A model generated the notes under the pieces. It saw nothing but the letters and a program-made list of their open reading frames with translations, was not told where the DNA came from and did no database searches. A program made the position numbers and the translations under genes. A DNA stretch of 49,954 nucleotides from Pseudobutyrivibrio sp. OR37 (lineage in GTDB: Bacteria > Bacillota > Clostridia > Lachnospirales > Lachnospiraceae): the NCBI RefSeq assembly GCF_900113655.1, contig NZ_FOQF01000027.1, forward strand, positions 1 to 49,954, written 5' to 3'. The first letter of the stretch is position 1. Every line of letters begins with the position of its first letter. Shown here one piece after another: positions 8,321 to 16,429 of this stretch.

Positions 8321-9118
8321 TTGAGAAATTATAGGAAAGAGCTAGAGGCTCAGTTGAAAGAACTGGATGGTTTGATAAAAGAAAATGGGAAGAACCTGGC
8401 AAAACTAAAGAATCTACCAGAGTTTGGCGTAAAGGCATCTACTGCGCGTGGCAGCCATCAATATTATTTGGTAGATAAAGAAACTGGGAGGCGAGAATAT
8501 GCTGGCTTTGCAAAAGCAAAGCTTGTTAATAGATTGATTCAGAGGGATTATGCTATTGCAGTAGATAAGAAATTAGTTGAATTAAGAAAGAAACTAAGTA
8601 AATTTATTGCAAATTATGATATAGCCGAGATTGATGATTTATATGAGAAATTGTCTGCGGCGAGAAGGAGTGTGGTAGTTCCTATACTAGAGCCAATTGA
8701 TGTGTATATTCAAAATTGGTTAGAACAACATCCAGGCCAGCAGAATTCATATCCAGAAGAAGGAATATATCGTGCAAACAAAGGTGAGATGGTTCGTTCT
8801 AAATCAGAGAAGATTATTGCCGATGCATTGTCAAAGTATAATGTACCATATCAATACGAGCCTATGCTTGAATTAGGATATAACACCATATATCCTGATT
8901 TTGTAGCCCTTAATGTTAGGACACGTAAGACAATTTATTGGGAACACCTAGGAATTGTTTCAGATATAGAGTATGCTACGAAGAACTTTAAGAAGGTACA
9001 GGATTATGAGAAAAATGGTTACATACTTGGTAGAGATCTGATTACGACTATGGAGTCGACTGATTCACCAATTGATGTAAAGCTAGTTGAAGAAAAAATA
9101 AAAGAGTTTTTGCTGTAG
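8321..9118 (+). CDS. PD-(D/E)XK-like nuclease family protein, array A-associated
   Basis: The 265-residue protein starts at TTG 8321 after AAAGGAA. The N-terminal third is coiled coil, followed by a small segment with SHQYYLVDKETGRREY. Residues 155-230 look like a PD-(D/E)XK core: Glu163 in VRSKSEKII, Asp193 in IYPDF and Glu208 in IYWEHLG, with His in place of the usual Lys of the last motif. A full-length paralog lies at 39999-40796 and shares all these motifs. From memory, similar proteins occur in several copies in many Firmicutes without an assigned function. Array A1 occupies its leader and a terminator follows at its stop. Catalytic activity and substrate are inferred only. Confidence 0.72.
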   Translation: MRNYRKELEAQLKELDGLIKENGKNLAKLKNLPEFGVKASTARGSHQYYLVDKETGRREYAGFAKAKLVNRLIQRDYAIAVDKKLVELRKKLSKFIANYDIAEIDDLYEKLSAARRSVVVPILEPIDVYIQNWLEQHPGQQNSYPEEGIYRANKGEMVRSKSEKIIADALSKYNVPYQYEPMLELGYNTIYPDFVALNVRTRKTIYWEHLGIVSDIEYATKNFKKVQDYEKNGYILGRDLITTMESTDSPIDVKLVEEKIKEFLL

Positions 9119-9140
9119 TTTTGATGCTACAGCTTTTTTA
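9112..9140 (+). terminator. Terminator of the array A1/nuclease transcript
   Basis: GCTGTAG (9112-9118) pairs with CTACAGC (9127-9133) around an 8-base loop and is followed by six Ts. The stem begins within the last codons of the nuclease gene. Confidence 0.8.
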
Positions 9141-9259
9141 TTATAAATCGTAGGGAGCATAATAATGGTGGACAACATAATACTTTTGTTGTTTAGATAG
9201 GTGCTATTTGTTAGAATGTCGTTAGGACAGGCGGAGAGTTTATTGAAAGGGAAAACTAT

Positions 9260-9742
9260 ATGCGAGTAATCGAAAAAGCTACAACAAAAGACAAAGACGA
9301 AATTCTTAAACTATATAAATCCCAGTTGGGTAGAAAATATTGCCCATGGAATGAAGACTATCCTTCAATGGAAACAATCGATTTTGATTTATCTAGAGAT
9401 GCGCTACTTATAATGAGAGAAGAGGGCAAGATAATAGCTGCAATATCTGTTGATGACGATGAAGAGGTTAACAATTTGGAGTGCTGGACATCTGAATTAC
9501 AACCTGGCGGAGAACTTTCACGTCTTGCAGTTAGTCCAGATTGTCAAAGCAAGGGCTTAGCCAAAGAAATGATAGAAACAGGCTTGGAAGAGCTTAGAGA
9601 TAGAAGCTACAAAAGCCTGCATTTCTTGGTAAACAGACATAATTTAAAAGCACTTAAATGTTATTCTGCCTTTCCATTTAACAAGGTTGGCGAGTGTGAG
9701 ATATATGAGCAGCCAATGCTTTGCTATGAGATGGAATTGTAA
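9260..9742 (+). CDS. GNAT-family N-acetyltransferase
   Basis: The 160-residue protein is a single GNAT domain. The acetyl-CoA loop is visible as LAVSPDCQSKGLAKEMIE (motif A), and a C-terminal motif NLKALKCYSAFPF completes the fold. The substrate cannot be told from sequence. An AAAGGG site lies nine bases before the ATG. The stop codon overlaps the possible ATG of the following Nudix gene (TAATG), so the two are probably co-transcribed. Confidence 0.85.
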   Translation: MRVIEKATTKDKDEILKLYKSQLGRKYCPWNEDYPSMETIDFDLSRDALLIMREEGKIIAAISVDDDEEVNNLECWTSELQPGGELSRLAVSPDCQSKGLAKEMIETGLEELRDRSYKSLHFLVNRHNLKALKCYSAFPFNKVGECEIYEQPMLCYEMEL

Positions 9743-10287
9743 TGGATATCAGGGATAGTGGGATTATTAAAACGCAAGTACAAGGGAGGAGATTAGAGAG
9801 TATGGAATACGATTGTGGATTTACAGAGGGCAATCGCTGGTTTCGATATCGCGCCGGAGCAATCATAGTTGAAGACGGATGTGTATTATTTGCCGGAAAT
9901 GAGAAAGATGATTATTACTATTCTATAGGTGGTGGCGTCCATATGGGAGAAACTGCTGAGGAGGCGGTCAAAAGAGAAGTCTTTGAGGAGACTGGGGTAA
10001 ATTATGAAATTGATCATCTTGCAGTGATTCATGAAAATTTTTTCAACGATAATAGGGGAATACTAAAAGATATGGATTGTCACGAGATTGCTCTTTATTT
10101 TGTGATGGAGCCCAGAGGTACAAAAGAACTGAAAAGCAACAGTTTTACTCAAGGCGTAAGAGAGAATATGTTTTGGCTTCCTATTGCGGAGTTGGATAAA
10201 TATAAGGCTTTTCCTTCTTTTATGAAGGAATACTTACAATCTGAACATGTGGGCATTGAGCACATAGTTACTGATGAGAGGATATAG
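9742..10287 (+). CDS. Nudix hydrolase
   Basis: The protein is 181 residues from the ATG at 9742, which overlaps the stop of the GNAT gene. A second in-frame ATG at 9802 lies 12 bases after GGGAGGAG and may be the main start (161 residues). The Nudix box runs from GGGVHMGE through REVFEETGV and holds the conserved Gly, Glu and REVxEE residues that bind the metal. Such enzymes cleave a nucleoside diphosphate linked to another group; the actual substrate is not visible. Confidence 0.88.
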   Translation: MDIRDSGIIKTQVQGRRLESMEYDCGFTEGNRWFRYRAGAIIVEDGCVLFAGNEKDDYYYSIGGGVHMGETAEEAVKREVFEETGVNYEIDHLAVIHENFFNDNRGILKDMDCHEIALYFVMEPRGTKELKSNSFTQGVRENMFWLPIAELDKYKAFPSFMKEYLQSEHVGIEHIVTDERI

Positions 10288-10359
10288 ATGAGTCAAGAAA
10301 TAATCTTTGTGGAAGAAAAAATGCAGATAAGAAACAGCGTATTGCAAGGGAGAAGATAG
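10288..10359 (+). CDS. Small reading frame between Nudix and HD genes (possible remnant)
   Basis: A 23-residue frame (MSQEIIFVEEKMQIRNS, then LQGRR) starts directly after the Nudix stop, and its TAG is immediately followed by the ATG of the HD gene. The opening resembles small HicB-like proteins that begin EIIFVVEE, so it may be the stub of such a gene. Its exact abutment with both neighbours could also mean a coupling leader. I see no SD of its own. Confidence 0.25.
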   Translation: MSQEIIFVEEKMQIRNSVLQGRR

Positions 10360-10977
10360 ATGTTACCAACAGCTGATGAGGCGATTGAAGAGTTAGAAAT
10401 AGCAGGCAGACTTAATCCAGGACCTTGGGTTAAGCATTCAATGAATACAGGTGCAGCAGCCAAATATATTGCGGAAAAAGTGCCGGGGCTAGATTCTGAA
10501 AAAGCCTATATTTGTGGGCTTTTGCATGACATTGGCAGGAGGGCTGGAATAACCGATATTCCAACCCATGTTTATGATGGATATAAATATTGTATGGAAA
10601 AAGGCTGGGATGAGGTGGCCAGAATCTGCATGACCCATTCTTATCTTCGAATGCAGGATGAGTTCAGTTATGAGCCTGAAACAGAACATGAGAAGGCCAT
10701 AAAGGAATACATCATGAATTACGGGGAGCCAGATGATTATGACAAGCTAATTCAGTTATGCGATTCTCTTGCAACTGATTATGGTTTTGTGATTTTAGAA
10801 AAGCGATTTGTTGATGTTACAAGAAGATATGGCATTATGGAAGGCTACATTAAAGGCTGGGAAGTGGCATTTAGCATAAAAGAGTATTTTGAAAAGAAGA
10901 TGGGCTGTTCAATTTACGATGTGCTTCCTGGCATAGAAAAAACTACGCTGATGACACCAAAGCCTTGGCGAATATGA
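10360..10977 (+). CDS. HD-domain phosphohydrolase
   Basis: The 205-residue protein has the HD metal-binding set: a first His in WVKHSMNT, the LLHDIGRR doublet near residue 57, a His in CMTHSYLR and a downstream Asp in QLCDSLATDYG. This arrangement fits small HD hydrolases acting on nucleotides or related phosphate esters. An AAGGGAGAAG site precedes the ATG. It follows the Nudix gene closely and may share its transcript. Confidence 0.85.
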   Translation: MLPTADEAIEELEIAGRLNPGPWVKHSMNTGAAAKYIAEKVPGLDSEKAYICGLLHDIGRRAGITDIPTHVYDGYKYCMEKGWDEVARICMTHSYLRMQDEFSYEPETEHEKAIKEYIMNYGEPDDYDKLIQLCDSLATDYGFVILEKRFVDVTRRYGIMEGYIKGWEVAFSIKEYFEKKMGCSIYDVLPGIEKTTLMTPKPWRI

Positions 10978-11095
10978 AAGGTGCAGATGTACGAGCCCAG
11001 GGCGGCTTATTGCAAATAGGGAAGTTTCTGTTCTTAAGAGAGCAAAGGAATTATTGAAGCTATAATCAGGTTAGGCTTGGATATAAGGTGGGGTT

Positions 11096-11860
11096 ATGAA
11101 TGATTGGTTTTCAGTTGAAAAAATAGATAATCAAACATACGTAATATGTGAAAATAAACATTGGGAAGAAACAAGGTGTTATCTTCTGCTTGGCTCCCAA
11201 AAGGCGATTTTGATAGATACTGGCCTTGGAATTGCTAATATTAAAGCTGTTGTTGATTCCATTACTGAGTTACCAGTGATGGTGGTAACTACACATGTTC
11301 ATTGGGACCATATAGGCGGACATTCGTTATTTGATAATATTGCTGTTCATGAATTGGAAGAGCCATGGCTTAACGGGAAGTTCCCTTTGCCACTAAGCGT
11401 TGTGAAGGCAAATTTGACTCGTGAGAGCTTTGATGCTCCTAGAGATTTTGATATTGAAAAGTACTACGTTTTTCAAGGTGAGCCTCAGATTATACTTCAT
11501 GATGGCGATTACTTTGATTTGGGCGAACGTTTAGTTAAGGTGATTCATACACCAGGCCATTCTCCTGGACATTGCTGTTTTTACGAACCTGACAGAAAGT
11601 ATTTGTATTCGGGTGACTTGATTTACAAAGGATGTTTGTATGTTAATTATCTTTCTACAGATCCTTTATTGTTTTATGATTCTATAAGAAAAATTAGGAA
11701 ACTAAGTGTAGATAGAATATTTCCAGGACACCATGCAATTAATATACCTACCTCAATTATTGGTGATATTGAAGAGGCATTATGGCAACTTGAACAAAAT
11801 GGAAGATTGCATCATGGAAGTGGGGTACATTCATACGAAGATTTTTCTATTGCATTATAG
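11096..11860 (+). CDS. Metallo-beta-lactamase-fold hydrolase
   Basis: The 254-residue protein has the MBL signature THVHWDHIGGH (two-zinc site), a later metal-binding His in HTPGHSPGH, the bridging Asp in YSGDLIY and a final His in FPGHHA. These are the canonical metal ligands in order. The family covers thiolesterases, lactonases and nucleases, and the substrate is not evident. SD AAGGTGGGG precedes the ATG. Confidence 0.88.
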   Translation: MNDWFSVEKIDNQTYVICENKHWEETRCYLLLGSQKAILIDTGLGIANIKAVVDSITELPVMVVTTHVHWDHIGGHSLFDNIAVHELEEPWLNGKFPLPLSVVKANLTRESFDAPRDFDIEKYYVFQGEPQIILHDGDYFDLGERLVKVIHTPGHSPGHCCFYEPDRKYLYSGDLIYKGCLYVNYLSTDPLLFYDSIRKIRKLSVDRIFPGHHAINIPTSIIGDIEEALWQLEQNGRLHHGSGVHSYEDFSIAL

Positions 11861-11915
11861 TCATTCGAATACTGTGCTGGTGCAAGGAAAATGAAAAGCA
11901 AAGGATACTATAAAG

Positions 11916-12881
11916 ATGATGAAGTTAAAAATTGACAATCTTTCAAGAAAATATGCAGTAAAGCTGCTGTCAGACAAGGATGTCGCTGCTGTTTATAGCT
12001 TATGTAGCAAGAATACACTGTACTATGATTTCTGTCCGCCATTTGTTACACCTGAGAGTATTGAGGCGGATATGGCGGCCCTTCCACCGGGAAAGAGAAG
12101 GGAAGATAAATTTTATTTAGGATACTATGACAACGACAATTTAACTGCTGTTATGGATTTGATATTGGGATATCCAGATGAAGAAACTGCTTATGTTGGA
12201 TTTTTTATGACTGATGTTTCTGTACAAGGAAAGGGCGTTGGAAGTGCAATCATTAGTGAAATGAGCCATTTTATTTGCAGCCAAGGATACTCAGATATTC
12301 AGTTAGGATGGGTAAAAGATAATCCTCAGGCAGAACATTTCTGGCATAAGAATGGATTTAAAGAGACTGGAAAGATGTATGACTTGGATGACTACATAGT
12401 TGTTGAGGCTCGAAGAAGCATAGTAGCTCATGTAACGGAAGAAAACATAGCTGATGCTGCACGTATACATTCCATATCTTGGCAGGAATCACATCGTGCA
12501 TTTTGCAATGAAGCTTTTATCTTAAAGCATGATGTGGAGCACCAGAAGGAATATATCAGAGAAAAAATGAAGAATGGTAGCAAGTTTTATTTGCTTTATG
12601 ATAAGGAGCCAGTTGCGGTTGTGTCAGTAAAGGATGAACTTATTGAAGACTTATATGTTTTGACAGAACAGCAGAATAAAGGCTATGGAACCCATTTACT
12701 GAACTATGTTGTGGCTAGAATTCAGGCACAGGGGTTACAACCATCCTTATGGATTCTTGAGAATAACCATGGGGCAGAGCGTTTGTATTTGAGAAACGGA
12801 TTTGTGCCATCTGGCAGGCTGAACGCAATTACCGGAAAGCTTTCGGAAATAGAGTTCCAATACAATGGGAAGATTCTTTAG
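11916..12881 (+). CDS. Tandem GNAT acetyltransferase (two domains)
   Basis: The 321-residue protein holds two GNAT domains in a row. The first (about 1-165) has motif A MTDVSVQGKGVGSAII and ends with HFWHKNGFKETG. The second (about 170-321) has LTEQQNKGYGTHLL and ERLYLRNGFVPSG. Each has a complete acetyl-CoA loop. The layout suggests fusion of two originally separate genes, and single-domain relatives are common in this window. The substrate is unknown. ATG codons at 11916 and 11919 are adjacent. Confidence 0.85.
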   Translation: MMKLKIDNLSRKYAVKLLSDKDVAAVYSLCSKNTLYYDFCPPFVTPESIEADMAALPPGKRREDKFYLGYYDNDNLTAVMDLILGYPDEETAYVGFFMTDVSVQGKGVGSAIISEMSHFICSQGYSDIQLGWVKDNPQAEHFWHKNGFKETGKMYDLDDYIVVEARRSIVAHVTEENIADAARIHSISWQESHRAFCNEAFILKHDVEHQKEYIREKMKNGSKFYLLYDKEPVAVVSVKDELIEDLYVLTEQQNKGYGTHLLNYVVARIQAQGLQPSLWILENNHGAERLYLRNGFVPSGRLNAITGKLSEIEFQYNGKIL

Positions 12882-12927
12882 CATTATTGCCACAGCAGCT
12901 TTTATTTGAAGAAAGGAGAAAAATGTT

Positions 12928-13611
12928 TTGGAGGGTAGGCCAATTACTACTTTGTTTATGCTAATGTCGGTTGATGGCAAGATTAGTCCGGGGGCATCTG
13001 ATGATTTAGATGTGGATAAGGACTTTCCTAACATCACAGGATTGAAAGAGGGACTGTCACAGTATTATGAGATAGAACAGACAACTGATTTATGGTCATT
13101 TAATACGGGAAGGGTTCAGGCGAAAATGGGCGTTAATGAAAAGCCTATGCCTGCAAAGACCCCTGTTTCATTTGTGTTATTAGATAACAGTCATTTGACA
13201 GAACATGGGGTAAAGTATTTTTGTGCGAAGTCAAAAGTGTTTGTATTGATAACAACAAATAAGAATCATCCGGCTTTCGATGTCAGCGAAGAGAACCTTC
13301 ACATCATCTATCAGGACACATTATCTCTTGAAGATGCGCTGATAGAACTTAGAGAAAAATATGGATGTGAGCGAATTACAATTCAAAGTGGAGGAACTGT
13401 TAATGGAATGTTCCTTCGCCAAAAACTGTTTGATTATGTTGATATTGTTGTAGCGCCAGTACTGATTGGTGGAAAAGAGACATCTACACTGATAGATGGA
13501 AGTTCTATAGTAAAAGAAGATGAATTTGATAAATTGGGTGTGTTAAGTTTCATTGGATGCGATGTGCTTAACAATTCATATATTAGGCTTAGATATAAGG
13601 TGGTTTCATGA
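12928..13611 (+). CDS. RibD C-terminal (dihydrofolate-reductase-fold) family protein
   Basis: The 227-residue protein starts with TTG at 12928, nine bases after AAGGAG; the ATG at 12923 is in another frame and stops quickly. It has the pyrimidine-reductase fold of RibD C-terminal proteins: LFMLMSVDGKISPG at the start, the NADPH loop IQSGGTVNGMFLR, and DYVDIVVAPVLIGG near the end. It lacks the RibD deaminase domain, so it is probably a stand-alone reductase rather than a riboflavin enzyme proper. Confidence 0.85.
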   Translation: MEGRPITTLFMLMSVDGKISPGASDDLDVDKDFPNITGLKEGLSQYYEIEQTTDLWSFNTGRVQAKMGVNEKPMPAKTPVSFVLLDNSHLTEHGVKYFCAKSKVFVLITTNKNHPAFDVSEENLHIIYQDTLSLEDALIELREKYGCERITIQSGGTVNGMFLRQKLFDYVDIVVAPVLIGGKETSTLIDGSSIVKEDEFDKLGVLSFIGCDVLNNSYIRLRYKVVS

Positions 13612-13682
13612 GCGAATTTGTAGAGGCAGAGGAATTGGATGAAATACGAAAGAATGGATTGAGGGCAACATGGAAGAACTGA
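13608..13682 (+). CDS. Small overlapping reading frame (MSEFVEAEE...)
   Basis: A 24-residue frame starts at an ATG overlapping the TGA of the reductase gene (ATGA) and overlaps the start of the next GNAT gene by 13 bases. It may be a gene remnant or a coupling leader. The only support is the double overlap. Confidence 0.2.
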   Translation: MSEFVEAEELDEIRKNGLRATWKN

Positions 13683-14140
13683 GACTGCAACAAATGACAA
13701 GAGAACTGTGCCACGAGCTTTATAAAGAGTGGGAAAATGATGAAGCTATCTATATGGATATGAGCCTATTCAAGCCATATGTATACGCTGAAGATGCGGT
13801 AAATAAGTACTTTGATTCGAAACAGGACTCATCAAGAATAATATTTGTGATAATGCTGTCTGGTAAGCCAATCGGTGAATTACAGCTAAAGCAAATAGAT
13901 TATGACAATAAGGAATGTACTCTCAGTATCCATATGCAAAATGATAATTTTAAGGGAAAAGGCTATGGTACAAAGGCGGAGCAGCTTGCAATCAAGTATG
14001 CTTTTGAAGAGCTTGGGATGAATGCTGTGAATGCAGATACAGTGAAAAAGAATACCAGAAGTCAGCATGTTATCGAAAAAGTCGGATTCGAACTTATAAA
14101 AGAAGATGACTGCTTTTTATATTATAGAATTCAACGATAG
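13670..14140 (+). CDS. GNAT-family N-acetyltransferase
   Basis: The 156-residue protein has one GNAT domain of the RimJ/RimL-like type: LKQIDYDNKECTLSIHMQND, motif A NFKGKGYGTKAEQLAIKYA, and a C-terminal QHVIEKVGFELIKED. The spacing matches enzymes that acetylate protein N-termini or small amines, but the substrate is unknown. The start lies downstream of a weak site (TTGAGGG). Confidence 0.85.
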   Translation: MEELRLQQMTRELCHELYKEWENDEAIYMDMSLFKPYVYAEDAVNKYFDSKQDSSRIIFVIMLSGKPIGELQLKQIDYDNKECTLSIHMQNDNFKGKGYGTKAEQLAIKYAFEELGMNAVNADTVKKNTRSQHVIEKVGFELIKEDDCFLYYRIQR

Positions 14141-14170
14141 CCAGATTCTAAAAAAGGAGATTGTGAGAAA

Positions 14171-14977
14171 GTGCCTGATAGCAGTAATACAGACTGGGGA
14201 TTAAAAAAAGAATACTTACACAGCACGAGACAGCATTTATGGAACAATGATTATTTTGAGTTCCTTGTGAAATGTGTGTGGAAGATAGATAAGCCGGTTA
14301 GAATAATTGATTTTGGCTGTGGATATGGATATTTGGCGCAGATGCTGATGTCATTAGTTCCGCAGGGAAGTACTTATAAGGGGATTGATATTTCTGAGGC
14401 ACTTATAGCTGAGGCACAAGAAATTTTTGCAGGACAAAAGGATGTCTGCTTTGAAGTTGCTGATTTAAATGAGTATGAGCCTACATCAGAATATGATATA
14501 GCTATTTGTCAGGCAGTGCTTCGACATCTTACAAAACCGGAAGATATTATGAAGAAGATGATTGGAGCAGTAAAAGAGAATGGATTAGTTATATGTATTG
14601 AGCCAAGTAGACGTATGGAAAACGCGGGCATCTTCGTAGATAATAGTACTTATGATCCTTTTGAGAACGATGATTTCCTAAAGTATAGATGGCTATCGGA
14701 AGAACAATCTGGAGGAAGGGATTACCAGATTGGGATGAAAGTCCCGGTATTTATGAAAAAATTGGGTTTAAAGAATGTCGGAGTCAGAATCAATGATTAT
14801 GTTGATTTCATTAGCGCGGGTACTGATGCTTTTGAATCAGAGCAAAGAAGATTCATAAGTGACCATGGAGTTGACGAAAAATATGCTGATTCTAATAGTT
14901 ATCTGGCCGCAAGGTGCCATGTGATTTCATATGGATATAAAAATGAGGTTGAAAAACACAAGGACATTATTGGTTAG
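14171..14977 (+). CDS. SAM-dependent methyltransferase
   Basis: The 268-residue class I methyltransferase starts at GTG 14171, 11 bases after AAGGAG. The SAM-binding motif I is IIDFGCGYGYLAQML, motif II acidic residue is in YKGIDISEAL, and DIAICQAVLRHL corresponds to motif IV. The C-terminal part is variable and sets the substrate, which cannot be named. The frame immediately after its stop stays open and looks coding; see the next entry. Confidence 0.87.
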   Translation: MPDSSNTDWGLKKEYLHSTRQHLWNNDYFEFLVKCVWKIDKPVRIIDFGCGYGYLAQMLMSLVPQGSTYKGIDISEALIAEAQEIFAGQKDVCFEVADLNEYEPTSEYDIAICQAVLRHLTKPEDIMKKMIGAVKENGLVICIEPSRRMENAGIFVDNSTYDPFENDDFLKYRWLSEEQSGGRDYQIGMKVPVFMKKLGLKNVGVRINDYVDFISAGTDAFESEQRRFISDHGVDEKYADSNSYLAARCHVISYGYKNEVEKHKDIIG

Positions 14978-15079
14978 AACGGACAAGCAACTACCAAATG
15001 GAGAGGTGTTCCGGCATCGGTATTAAAAGCAGAAAGCAGAAATGCAGCAAATGACCCAGAAGATTATTTTGATTATGTA

Positions 15080-15448
15080 ATGTTTGCATGGGGAAACTGT
15101 CAGGCTGGGGACCGATTGGTTATGGAGAGGAAACTGAAGCGTTTTCCCACAGAAGAAGATTTAAGCACATACTTTACACCAGGAGTAAGATTTTTCTTTC
15201 GGTATGATGAAATTGTAAAACATCCAAATGCAATATTTGAGGGCGTATTACCACTAAAGATTAAGGAAGAAGTTAAATTGTCTGATTGGGTTGATACTAT
15301 TATTATACCATCGGCTGAAAGAGCAGTGTTTAAAGCAATCATTCCATATGATTTGGAGAGTAGGACATTTTATTTAGACAATGATTGTACGGATATATGG
15401 GGATGGTCAGAAAAGGTATACGAGTTTGTGAAAAGCCGAGAACATTGA
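15080..15448 (+). CDS. Unrecognised protein, probably 5'-truncated
   Basis: From ATG 15080 the frame gives 122 residues (MFAWGNCQAGDRLVMERKLK at the start). The same frame is open for 34 codons upstream, right up to the TAG of the methyltransferase, and reads like protein (KWRGVPASVLKAESRN, DPEDYFDYV). No start or SD is visible there. The gene therefore looks like the C-terminal part of a longer protein whose 5' end was lost at the junction with the methyltransferase gene. I do not recognise the family. Confidence 0.5.
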   Translation: MFAWGNCQAGDRLVMERKLKRFPTEEDLSTYFTPGVRFFFRYDEIVKHPNAIFEGVLPLKIKEEVKLSDWVDTIIIPSAERAVFKAIIPYDLESRTFYLDNDCTDIWGWSEKVYEFVKSREH

Positions 15449-15482
15449 AAATGTATCTAGGATTAGTTTGATTTTGTTAAAA

Positions 15483-15791
15483 TGCAACCTAAATGAGTTT
15501 TTTAAGTTTTGGGATGATTGCAATATTTTAGGAATGCAACCCATTTGTTTAAAAAACTTGTTTGGGATGTATAGTCGAATTAGTAGATGCATCCCATATG
15601 CGGAAAAAAGCTAATAGGGATGATTCCTGCGATGCTTAAGTGGTTTTGTAGAGGGGAAATCAGAGACTTTCTTGATAAATACATGAAATGTATGCAACCC
15701 AAAAGCATAAAAAACGCAAATGGGATGCATAGCGAAAAAATAAATAATTTTTCATGCATCCCAAAAGTAAAAAAATGCTCAGAGGGATGAC
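15483..15791 (+). repeat. Hairpin array A2 (five palindromic units, solo)
   Basis: CCC/GGG pairs lie at 15488/15511 (CCT in the first), 15540/15564, 15593/15617, 15698/15722 and 15760/15784. Loops are 20, 21, 21, 21 and 21 bases and the gaps are 26, 26, 78 and 35, as in A1. The 78-base gap is also similar in sequence to that of A1 (for example CCTGCGATGCTT against TCTGCGATACTT). Just after the array, GGAATTAAAGGAAA matches the ribosome site of the A1 nuclease gene, but no nuclease follows. The array looks like a solo derivative of an A1-type locus. Confidence 0.88.
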
Positions 15792-15815
15792 TTTGAAACG
15801 GAATTAAAGGAAAAA

Positions 15816-15947
15816 TGCGTTTCTCATCCAGTGCGTAGCTTGGTTCAGGCCTATATATATCGTGACCAATGTCAGCCATTTGGGATTTATAATGATGAGG
15901 ATGAGATAGAATTATCATTTAATATCAGCGAGGAGACATGCAAATGA
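15816..15947 (+). pseudogene. Acetyltransferase fragment after array A2
   Basis: An open frame without a start codon reads VSHPVRSLVQAYIYRDQ, then PFGIYNDEDEI, ending in a stop that overlaps the next gene. The pattern SLxxAYxYR...PFGIYND resembles the N-terminal part of spermidine/BltD-type GNAT acetyltransferases. The rest of that protein is missing. It is most likely a remnant joined to the array on one side and to the following GNAT gene on the other. Confidence 0.4.
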
Positions 15948-16429
15948 GTGATAAAATACGTATTGAGGAAATACCAGTTAGCCAGATTGATGATTTTTGG
16001 AAGATACATCTTAAATATCTTGTTGATGACAACATCATAAGTGACGAGGAGGATATAGATTATTTTTCAGGAGAAGAGTATCGTGGAATCATAAAGGCAC
16101 ATATGGAGCGAGCTGTTGATAAACATCATATGATTTATTTTATGAGAGAAGAAAAGAAGATAGGTGCCGCGCAGTATAACACATACTCAAGTGAAGATGG
16201 TAAGTGTTTTATTCTGGATTTTTGGGTTTTTCCCGAATTCAGAAATAAGGGGTTAGGCCATGAATGTTTTAAAGCTTTAGAGCAATTTACAAAGCAGGAT
16301 GGTGCGGTGTACTATGAAATCAACAGTACGAAAGAAGATTCGGTACGATTCTGGAAAACTCTTGGATTTGTAGAGAATGGAAAAGATGAGTATGATATGC
16401 CACTGTACATAAAGAAACTGGAGGAGTAA
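15944..16429 (+). CDS. GNAT-family N-acetyltransferase
   Basis: The 161-residue protein starts best at ATG 15944, eight bases after GAGGAG; an ATG six bases earlier is too close to the SD. Motif A is FWVFPEFRNKGLGHECFKAL and the C-terminal strand is RFWKTLGFVENGKDEYDMPL. A detached copy of that last segment (FVENGKDEYDMQLFIKR) is found at 31220-31273, showing that a paralog once existed there. The stop is directly followed by the radical SAM start. Confidence 0.85.
   Translation: MSDKIRIEEIPVSQIDDFWKIHLKYLVDDNIISDEEDIDYFSGEEYRGIIKAHMERAVDKHHMIYFMREEKKIGAAQYNTYSSEDGKCFILDFWVFPEFRNKGLGHECFKALEQFTKQDGAVYYEINSTKEDSVRFWKTLGFVENGKDEYDMPLYIKKLEE

Noticed and set aside
9260-14140. Integron cassette array
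   Set aside because: Gene content fits, but no attC-like imperfect palindromes lie between genes and no integrase is seen.
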